Origin: Methanobacteriota archaeon
GTDB lineage: Archaea; Micrarchaeota; Micrarchaeia; Anstonellales; J096
Length of the DNA stretch: 17,404 nt
Direction of reading: 5' to 3'
Assembly: GCA_003694965.1 (NCBI GenBank)
Contig: RFJG01000067.1
Location: forward strand, 1 to 17,404
Made by a program: the position numbers and the translations under genes. The notes under the pieces are model-generated. The model saw only the letters and a list, made by a program, of their open reading frames with translations. It ran no database searches and was not told the origin of the DNA. Shown in pieces: positions 1-5,939 of the stretch. How positions within the stretch are numbered: the first letter of the stretch is position 1; every line of letters starts with the position of its first letter.

Positions 1-1144
1 CGCCTGCACTTCTCAGCGCTTCCAGCTTCTGGGAATCCATCTCATAAGCTCTCACAACATCTTCAAGCTCTTGGACCTTTCTCTTTATGCGCTCAACCTC
101 CTTGTCAAGAGAGGAGAGCTCCTCCATCTCTGGGATGCTCTCTTCTGAACCGCTTTCCATTTTCATAGCTATGAGTGCTTCGCTTTTCTCATCCAATTCC
201 TTGTCAAGAGAGGAGAGTTCTTCTTCTATCTCGGCCTTCCTTTTTACTATGCTCTCTATCTCAGCCTCCATTATCTTTACCTCTGATTTCATAGACTCTG
301 CCTTTTGGAAGAGCTCATCCCTCTCCCTAACATTTATGAGCTTCTCATCCAACTTAGCCCTCTTCTCCTCAAGAGAGCTGAGTTTCTCAGCAATTTCCCT
401 TTCTCTTGCTACAAGCTCCTCAAGCTCTTTTTCCAAACTACTCTTCTGTGCCTCCTGCGACTCTATGCTGTTCCTCAACTGTTTTAGCTGCCTTTTTATG
501 AGAGTCCCCTTTATTGCCTTGAGCCTGTCACTAAGGCCTTTGTATTTCTCTGCCATCTCCTTCTCCTTCTTCAACTCCCTAAGGAGCTTAAGTTTCTCGC
601 CCAATAGGAGATTTGTCTCGCTTATACGAGAACCGACTGTTTCAAGCTCTTTGAGAGCCTCTGCCCTCCTTAAATCATATATTAGAGTATCCGCCAACTC
701 ATCGATGTATTTCTTCCTTTCCTTTGCTTTCATCTTGACTATGCGCAGTATCTCTCCTTGCGGTATTATGCAACTCCTTGAGTTAGCCAATGAATGCTGT
801 ATGAGGAAGTCCCTCAACTCTTTCAATGTTACGGGGTTCCCATCTATGTATGCCTGACCCTTGCCCTTCTTCGTCACATCTCTTGTTAACCTATACTCCT
901 CATCCCCGTCTTTTAGGGTTAGTGTGACACTGGCGTGGTTGGACTTCTTGTTTATGAGGTTGTGCAGCTTATCGGCCCTTATCTTGCTCAACGATGTCTC
1001 ACCGAGGACAAAGAGGATGGCATCTATTATATTGCTCTTGCCACTCCCGTTTGGGCCCGCTATTGCACTGAGGCTCTTAGAAAACTCTATGTGGGCCTGC
1101 TTGAAGGACTTAAAGCCGTGGATGTCAATGCTCTCTATGTGCAC
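1..1144 (-). CDS. smc: Chromosome segregation ATPase SMC, N-terminal part (runs off the left edge)
   Basis: Translating the minus strand from GTG at 1144 gives 381 residues of an SMC ATPase head and the start of its coiled coil. SMC dimers with kleisin partners organise and segregate the chromosome. The N-terminus (MHIESIDIHGFKSFKQ) is the classic SMC opening. Walker A is GPNGSGKS at residues 30-37, and a Q-loop glutamine lies near residue 129 (IPQGEI). It is followed by the SMC-type IDELAD segment and then Lys/Glu/Leu-rich coiled coil to the window edge; hinge, second coil and Walker B are outside. It is SMC and not Rad50: the opening and Q-loop region fit SMC, and a separate Rad50 with a zinc hook lies at 5940-8270. 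The GTG start fits both the family N-terminus and a TATA box 27 nt upstream. An AGGAGG lies 13 nt upstream, rather far for a Shine-Dalgarno. Confidence 0.93.
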   Translation of the reverse strand, partial: MHIESIDIHGFKSFKQAHIEFSKSLSAIAGPNGSGKSNIIDAILFVLGETSLSKIRADKLHNLINKKSNHASVTLTLKDGDEEYRLTRDVTKKGKGQAYIDGNPVTLKELRDFLIQHSLANSRSCIIPQGEILRIVKMKAKERKKYIDELADTLIYDLRRAEALKELETVGSRISETNLLLGEKLKLLRELKKEKEMAEKYKGLSDRLKAIKGTLIKRQLKQLRNSIESQEAQKSSLEKELEELVAREREIAEKLSSLEEKRAKLDEKLINVRERDELFQKAESMKSEVKIMEAEIESIVKRKAEIEEELSSLDKELDEKSEALIAMKMESGSEESIPEMEELSSLDKEVERIKRKVQELEDVVRAYEMDSQKLEALRSAG

Positions 1145-1166
1145 AGGAGAGTAATTGCCTCCTAAA

Positions 1167-1176
1167 ATTTATAAAG
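1167..1176 (-). promoter_or_regulatory. TATA box of smc
   Basis: On the minus strand this reads CTTTATAAAT. Its centre is about 27 nt upstream of the smc GTG at 1144, the distance at which archaeal TATA boxes place the transcription start, so a leaderless or near-leaderless smc mRNA is expected. An AGGAGG (1163-1158) lies between box and start. A second AT-rich box, CTTTATATGT around 1241-1250, could give a longer transcript that would carry a 23-codon hydrophobic mini-ORF (1233-1162). The rest of the 219-nt gap holds no gene I can support. Confidence 0.55.
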
Positions 1177-1281
1177 ACATCTAACAGGCAAAACAATCAG
1201 CGCTAAAATAGGTGGGAGAACAGGGTAGAACATCCTAGAAACATATAAAGCTAAGGATTTGGTGTCTACTCTAAAATAGTG

Positions 1282-1296
1282 TTAAAAAATAAAAGG
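1282..1296 (-). terminator. Oligo-T tract downstream of the ligase gene
   Basis: The minus strand reads CCTTTTATTTTTTAA starting about 68 nt past the ligase stop codon. A weak stem (GTGT-TTC-ACAC) precedes it. Archaeal RNA polymerase terminates at T-rich tracts without needing a strong hairpin, so this is a plausible terminator separating ligase from smc. Confidence 0.45.
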
Positions 1297-1363
1297 AAGG
1301 GTGTGAAACACAGGTGTAATTCCCTTAATTGCGCAGTAGGATTTAAAATTGGGGAGGTTTGTT

Positions 1364-3097
1364 TTATTTTTTGGAAGATTGTGCCGCAAACATCTCCAGA
1401 ACCTCATTAACCGTCGTTATGCTGTATATGTCCCTATCATCACGAAGCTTGAGGAACCTCGGAAAGCGTAAGGCATACCCTTGCCCATCTATGTTGCCGG
1501 CTGTGTGCTGTTTACTCTTTGTTATCTCGTCAAACATCACCTCCACAACATAGCGCGGTTCTACCCACACATCAGCCTCCACTACAGTATTGAGCCTCTT
1601 GTCGGGCTTTTTTATGGCGATTTCTGACAGCATGTCCCTCAGCCTTACCATTTCCTCTTCTGTGAAGCCCGAACCGACTTTTGCTATTGTTTGGAACTCA
1701 TCCCTCTCGCTATCATAGACAGCTACGAGGAGGCCGCCAAACCCGAACTTTGCCCTTGCTCCACTGCCTCTGTAATAGCCTACAACAACGCCGTCTATGG
1801 TATCAACTGACTTGCCATAACTCTTCTTGAGCTTTATCCAGGAGAATCCTCTCTTCCCTGCCTTGTAAGGTGCTTCCAAATTCTTCGCCATTATGCCCTC
1901 CAACTTCTTTGATAGGGCATCGTCAAAAACTCTCTTTATATCTGATGCGTTATGAGCTATCTCCATATGGCTTAGTTTTATGTTGTTGGAAAAAGGCAAG
2001 AAACTCTCAAGAACTTTCCTCCTCTCCTTGAATGGCCTGTCTATGAGGGCATCTCCATCAACATACATAACATCAAATGCATATAAGTGGAGGGGCCACT
2101 TTTCACTCGCCTCATCTATGCCATACTTCCTCCTTCTATGCATAGTCTCTTGGAATGAGAAGAATGTTCCTTCCTTTTTGTTGACTGCTAATGCCTCACC
2201 TTCAAGAACGATATCTTTGTAGGGCATCTCCTTTATGCTATCCACTAGGTCTGGGAACATTCCCTCCATCCTCTCGAGCCGTCTGGAGAATATGCTAACA
2301 AGGTCTCCTTTTTTATGGACCTGCATCCTAAAACCATCATACTTGTATTCAACAGCGCATTTCCCAAGCTTCGCAAATATTGCCTCTGCTGAATTGAGCC
2401 TCTCCGCCAATGCGGGCCTTATGGGCCTTAATACCTCTATGGTAAATTCCTTAGAGAGGTCTTTCCCTTCAAGGAATGCCTTGGCAACCTCTCCTATATC
2501 GGATGAGATGTTGTAAGCCCTCTCTATGAGCTCCCGGTCTTCCTTTGTTCCTGTCTTGGACCAGCTCAGAGCATCCATTATCGTCGGCTCGCCTATACCA
2601 GCCCTTAGCTTGTTGACGAGCATCCTCGCTATGTAGCGGGCCTCCAATGGAGAGGAATTATTGAAGAGTTCAGCAGCATACTTTATCTTTGTCATCACAC
2701 TTCCTTGGCCAGAAGTTGAGGAAATCTTGAACAGGGCATCATAGACATCTTTTACTGCCAAATCCCTGCTTGCGAGAGAGCTCTGCTTTTTCTTAGTTAT
2801 AAGATACTGTGAGAGTTCCCCAACCTCCCCCATTTTTTCGTAGAGTTTCTCAACATCCTCAACCTCCCAGCCAGTAGCCATAGACAAGGCTTCAAAAAGG
2901 AGTTTCATCCCTATGCCCAACTCAACACCATAGTAGTCTGGAGCGAGCTTTCCTAAGAGGAGGTAGCTGAGTTCTTTTGCTTCCGTAGGAGATAGCTTGT
3001 TGTAGAGCTCGGCCAGCTTTGCAGTCATATCCAAACGAGAAGTTGTTTCCTCTATTTCTTTGAGGAATTCTGAGACATCTCTGAACAGCATAAGCAT
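1364..3097 (-). CDS. lig: ATP-dependent DNA ligase (archaeal/eukaryotic type I)
   Basis: The 577-residue protein has the usual length and order of archaeal replicative DNA ligase, which seals nicks between Okazaki fragments and after repair using ATP. An N-terminal helical DNA-binding domain covers roughly residues 1-215. It is followed by the nucleotidyltransferase core with motif I EYKYDGFRM; the adenylated lysine is K252. Motif III (EGEALAV) is near residue 296, motif IV (EGIMAKNLEAPYKAG) near 400 and motif V (WIKLKKSY) near 422. An OB-fold makes up the C-terminus. All catalytic motifs look intact. The start could be ATG 3097 or ATG 3091 (MLMLFRDV); both sit under a TATA-like AT-rich block shared with the divergent nurA gene. 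smc lies downstream on the same strand but with its own promoter. Confidence 0.96.
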   Translation of the reverse strand: MLMLFRDVSEFLKEIEETTSRLDMTAKLAELYNKLSPTEAKELSYLLLGKLAPDYYGVELGIGMKLLFEALSMATGWEVEDVEKLYEKMGEVGELSQYLITKKKQSSLASRDLAVKDVYDALFKISSTSGQGSVMTKIKYAAELFNNSSPLEARYIARMLVNKLRAGIGEPTIMDALSWSKTGTKEDRELIERAYNISSDIGEVAKAFLEGKDLSKEFTIEVLRPIRPALAERLNSAEAIFAKLGKCAVEYKYDGFRMQVHKKGDLVSIFSRRLERMEGMFPDLVDSIKEMPYKDIVLEGEALAVNKKEGTFFSFQETMHRRRKYGIDEASEKWPLHLYAFDVMYVDGDALIDRPFKERRKVLESFLPFSNNIKLSHMEIAHNASDIKRVFDDALSKKLEGIMAKNLEAPYKAGKRGFSWIKLKKSYGKSVDTIDGVVVGYYRGSGARAKFGFGGLLVAVYDSERDEFQTIAKVGSGFTEEEMVRLRDMLSEIAIKKPDKRLNTVVEADVWVEPRYVVEVMFDEITKSKQHTAGNIDGQGYALRFPRFLKLRDDRDIYSITTVNEVLEMFAAQSSKK

Positions 3098-3142
3098 ATA
3101 GGGGCTAATTAAGTTAAAAAGGTTTGGAGAGAGATTTTTGCG
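3098..3142. promoter_or_regulatory. Bidirectional promoter between ligase and nurA
   Basis: Only 45 nt separate the two divergent start codons. The block 3106-3120 (AATTAAGTTAAAAA on the plus strand) contains the only TATA-like sequence. TTAAAAA at 3114-3120 lies about 26 nt before the nurA ATG, and the complementary TTTTTAACTTAATT lies at a similar distance from ligase ATG 3091/3097. The two genes therefore probably compete for, or share, one TBP/TFB binding site. Confidence 0.5.
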
Positions 3143-3832
3143 ATGGATGGAGGAGAAATAGATTACTGGCTCAAAGACTTATATGCCATAGATAGTGGCA
3201 TCGTTGGAATACCGACTAGCGATGGCCTCCTCCTGCCATACAGGACAGTTGTGTGGAACATTAACAATATCAGAGTATATAAGAAAGGTAAGGAATTTCT
3301 TAAAACCTCTAATGAGGTGGAGGATGCCATAGAGAGAACAGCATTGAGGCTAAAATTGGAGTATAATGCCTGTATAAGTTGTGAAGATGGCTCTCTTATA
3401 CTGCTAGATGGGTCGCTCTTTCCGCCACGCTATAGGAGTAGCTCTATGGACGAGGCTATGAGCGTTAGGGAGAAACTAATAACGAGTAAAAAGAGAATAA
3501 TAGCATTCTCAAAGGACAGCAGAACAAATAGTGGAGAACTGAAGAGGGTTAATGGTGGCTGGCTTAGCGAAGGCGTGGAGGATTGTGAAGGAATAATAAC
3601 TGCATATGGAAGGATAATTGAATGGGAACAGCCATTCCGCATGGACCTACTCAATATAGAGCTGGAAGAAGCTTGGAACATAGTAAGGAGGTTCTCCTAT
3701 GGCCGTGAGAGGACATTCCTCTTCCCAATACTGTTAGCTGACTATTATGCAAGGTTGAGGCCTTATGAGGTCTCGCTACTAAAAGCGGAGAATAGTTATA
3801 GAAAACAGAGGAGGGACTTTGCTCCGAAGTAG
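3143..3832 (+). CDS. nurA: NurA-family nuclease (compact)
   Basis: This 229-residue protein shows the motif series of NurA, the Mn-dependent nuclease that works with the HerA translocase and Mre11-Rad50 in archaeal DNA-end resection. In order: an early acidic motif YAIDSG (D17); a glutamate-containing helix around residues 58-74; LILLDGSL (D89); IAFSKDSRT (K124); and QPFRMDLL (D168), matching the family's 'P-aromatic-R-x-D' segment. A helical C-terminal part follows. The N-terminus before D17 is much shorter than I expect for NurA (about 300 residues or more), so this is a minimal version. ATG 3143 lies about 26 nt after a TATA-like element, consistent with leaderless expression. No HerA or Mre11 is in the window; Rad50 is nearby but convergent. 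Identification rests on motifs by eye. Confidence 0.72.
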   Translation: MDGGEIDYWLKDLYAIDSGIVGIPTSDGLLLPYRTVVWNINNIRVYKKGKEFLKTSNEVEDAIERTALRLKLEYNACISCEDGSLILLDGSLFPPRYRSSSMDEAMSVREKLITSKKRIIAFSKDSRTNSGELKRVNGGWLSEGVEDCEGIITAYGRIIEWEQPFRMDLLNIELEEAWNIVRRFSYGRERTFLFPILLADYYARLRPYEVSLLKAENSYRKQRRDFAPK

Positions 3833-3865
3833 AGGCAAAAAGAGTTAGATGGGAGTAAGATTAGC

Positions 3866-3877
3866 TATTTAAATAAT
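3866..3877 (+). promoter_or_regulatory. TATA box of the RelA/SpoT-like gene
   Basis: TATTTAAATAAT lies in the 63-nt gap after nurA. Its centre is about 25 nt upstream of ATG 3896 but only about 10 nt from ATG 3881, so it favours 3896 as a leaderless start. There is no Shine-Dalgarno before either ATG. Confidence 0.5.
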
Positions 3878-3895
3878 TACATGCCTAAACATTGT

Positions 3896-5167
3896 ATGGA
3901 ACTTTTAAAAGGTCTGGGCAGGCAAAGCCTTAACAAATTCTACAGCAGCTACCCACAGATAGATTCAAGGAAACAACCGCATATCATAGCGAGCCTTGCC
4001 AAAAAATACAAAGAGAGGGAAATTGCCACTGACCTCCTATCTTTCCTTAGTGAAGAAGAAGTTGGAGCAATATGTAGCGGAGACAGTTCCATATATAGAA
4101 GAGCAGTAAGCTACATGAGAGCACACGCTAGCAGTGGCTCTGAGAAGGTCTTAGGGATGCTCCTGCAAAGAAATACTAATACCAACATAAAGGCTTTCGC
4201 ACTCTTTCTCTACATACTAGCTAGAATAAAAAGGGATGAAAGCCTCTATTATGATAGTGCGGTCATCAAGGGAGAATACAGAGGAGCTGCCAAAGCCCTA
4301 GGCCTCCACACAGTTGCCAAGTATGCATCTAACCTTATATTCTTAGAGTTGCCAGAAGGAAGGCAATTCATTGAAGAGCACGATTACAGCAAGGAACTGA
4401 GGAAATCAGTTAGGGAGTGTAAAAAGATAGTTGCAGGTATATGCCAAAGAATTGACAATGATGGTAGCCTCTCATTCTACCAACTACGGCTAAAAGCTCC
4501 GCTAGATGTATATGAGAAGATAGAAAGGCATGAGTTTGATGTGGGTCCTCTTGAACTCCACGACCTTATTGGAGTTAGAGTAGTATTGAGAGACAGCGTT
4601 GATAGAGTGGCTGCTCTTGAGGAGATGGCTGAGAGGTTGCTTGACATGCTCATAGGTAATTATGGCTTTTGCTTTAATGATAGCTGTAAGACGGCCAAAG
4701 ACAACATAAAGGATTACCACAAGAACCCTAAGGAGAACGGATACAACAGGATGCACATACTCCTAAAAAAAGACGGCGTACCGCTTGAGCTACAGTTAGA
4801 TACAGAAAGCAATTACATAGACATAGAGACATCTGCCAGGTCTATTCACGGAGTGCAAAAATCATTCACGGAGCAGAGCGATTTCATAAAGAAGCTCACG
4901 AGCACGAGAAAAATCAAGGTATATGTGAAGATCCACATACAGGAAGCAGCTTCTATAAGGAAGGCAGAGTCCTTCTTGGAAATACCTGCAACAAAAGAGC
5001 AACTAAAATTAATGTTGGAAGAATTTCTAGCGGGGGAAGGCATATATGCAGGAACGATAGACAAGAAGGTGGAGAGAGTCCCACTCCGTGGAGTAAATGT
5101 AATCCACATAAATATGGAGTGGAGGAGTAGTAGAGGCCTTAAATTAAAATGGGAAGTAAAAAAATAA
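3896..5167 (+). CDS. RelA/SpoT-type (p)ppGpp synthetase homologue with degenerate hydrolase region
   Basis: Numbering is from ATG 3896 (423 residues; ATG 3881 would add five). Residues about 195-320 match the RelA/SpoT synthetase domain, which transfers pyrophosphate from ATP to GDP/GTP. Visible motifs are RLKAPLDVYEKIER (R198, K200; counterpart of RxK..SIYxK), LHDLIGVRVVL (D223, the Mg-binding Asp), KDYHKNPKENGYNRMH (stacking Y283) and LELQLDT (catalytic E298, Q300). The family's EIQIRT arginine is replaced by D302. Residues 130-190 resemble the helical linker seen in long RSH proteins. Upstream, where a hydrolase would carry its HD and ED motifs, I see LLSFLSEEE instead, so hydrolase activity is unlikely. 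The last ~100 residues lack a recognisable TGS or ACT domain. It follows nurA by 63 nt with its own TATA box. Such proteins are common in bacteria and sporadic in archaea; horizontal origin is an inference. Confidence 0.85.
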   Translation: MELLKGLGRQSLNKFYSSYPQIDSRKQPHIIASLAKKYKEREIATDLLSFLSEEEVGAICSGDSSIYRRAVSYMRAHASSGSEKVLGMLLQRNTNTNIKAFALFLYILARIKRDESLYYDSAVIKGEYRGAAKALGLHTVAKYASNLIFLELPEGRQFIEEHDYSKELRKSVRECKKIVAGICQRIDNDGSLSFYQLRLKAPLDVYEKIERHEFDVGPLELHDLIGVRVVLRDSVDRVAALEEMAERLLDMLIGNYGFCFNDSCKTAKDNIKDYHKNPKENGYNRMHILLKKDGVPLELQLDTESNYIDIETSARSIHGVQKSFTEQSDFIKKLTSTRKIKVYVKIHIQEAASIRKAESFLEIPATKEQLKLMLEEFLAGEGIYAGTIDKKVERVPLRGVNVIHINMEWRSSRGLKLKWEVKK

Positions 5168-5179
5168 GGAACATAGCAT

Positions 5180-5207
5180 ATTAAAAATATTTTGTGTATA
5201 AAGGTGG
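5180..5207 (+). promoter_or_regulatory. TATA box and Shine-Dalgarno before the 5212 gene
   Basis: ATATTAAAAATAT (about 5179-5191, itself an inverted repeat ATATT-AAA-AATAT) is centred about 27 nt before ATG 5212. AAGGTGG at 5201-5207 sits 4 nt before ATG 5212 and 7 nt before ATG 5215. Together these favour the ATG pair over the upstream in-frame GTG at 5194, which would start inside the ribosome-binding region. Confidence 0.5.
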
Positions 5208-5211
5208 TAAT

Positions 5212-5937
5212 ATGATGGAAGAAATACTTAGAAATGAGATGCCATTCCATAGATTTAAGATTATAAGAAAGGGGAGCACGCTCTCTCCTGAAATAAGGCC
5301 AGAGATAAAGAAGGGATGGGGAGAAACACTTATTGAGAGAGCAACAGTACTTAGGCAAGGAAAGAGGCAGCCAGGCCAAAGAAAAATTGAAGAAAAAGCT
5401 AACCAGTTAGCCGACTTTTTATCGTGGTTCTCACGCTACGGGGAATTGGATGAAAATCTAAGCGTGAAGGGAAATAAGAGAGCTAGTGAATCTCTTAGAT
5501 GCATAATGAAAAGCCTTGAAAGCGGCCTAATGCACGACATAGGAGAAGTAAAGGAGAGGCTTGAAGAGCTCTCGCCCACTTTCTTCGCAATATATTGGAC
5601 ATTCATGGTTGGAGAAGTGGCTGGGAAAAGGGGGTTCTTTGAAAGTATGGAAGGAGCTTTCAGGGAATTGGGAGAGATCATAAAAAGAGCAGAAGATAAG
5701 GAGATAAGCTTAGACCTCATATATTCGCTTCCAGTTCACAAGGGCCCTTTCAACACAAGACTTAAAGAGGAACTCAATGTCCACATACTACACAGAGAGG
5801 AAGATATGGATGCTATTGAGTTCATATTGACTCCATACAATACCAAAGAAGAAGTAATAGTTATTTGTAGAGATAAGTTGGTAGCAAGGGAACTTATATT
5901 ATTGCCTTCTGTTGTTGGACAAGCAACGCTTTTCTGA
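5212..5937 (+). CDS. Hypothetical helical protein with a PIP-box-like C-terminal tail
   Basis: I do not recognise this 241-residue protein. It is soluble-looking, with no signal peptide or membrane segment. A basic N-terminal third (residues ~10-60, many K/R) is followed by predicted helices and a C-terminal strand-rich part (EFILTPY, EVIVICRDKLVARELILL). The final residues are GQATLF, resembling the first part of the archaeal PCNA-interacting motif QxxLxxFF, but the protein stops before the usual second aromatic position. It is the third gene of the plus-strand group nurA - RelA/SpoT-like - this gene, with its own TATA box and GGTGG ribosome-binding site. It ends 2 nt before the rad50 stop codon on the opposite strand. 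A DNA-repair or stress role would be guilt by association only. Confidence 0.8.
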   Translation: MMEEILRNEMPFHRFKIIRKGSTLSPEIRPEIKKGWGETLIERATVLRQGKRQPGQRKIEEKANQLADFLSWFSRYGELDENLSVKGNKRASESLRCIMKSLESGLMHDIGEVKERLEELSPTFFAIYWTFMVGEVAGKRGFFESMEGAFRELGEIIKRAEDKEISLDLIYSLPVHKGPFNTRLKEELNVHILHREEDMDAIEFILTPYNTKEEVIVICRDKLVARELILLPSVVGQATLF

Positions 5938-5939
5938 TG

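Noticed and set aside
87..857. Long serine/leucine-rich plus-strand open frame (256 codons)
   Set aside because: It is antisense to the SMC coiled coil; Lys/Glu-rich coils read as Ser/Phe/Leu on the other strand. SMC motifs on the minus strand are unambiguous.
1299..1330. Hairpin-like GTGT-GAA-ACAC with flanking GGAA/TTCC as a structured RNA
   Set aside because: The stem is only 4 bp, asymmetric, and lacks boxes of known sRNA classes; it may at most assist termination.
4370..4390. HD dipeptide in the RSH-like protein (EEHDYS) as a hydrolase active site
   Set aside because: It lies in the linker just before the synthetase, not in the N-terminal hydrolase position, and lacks the partner H and ED motifs.
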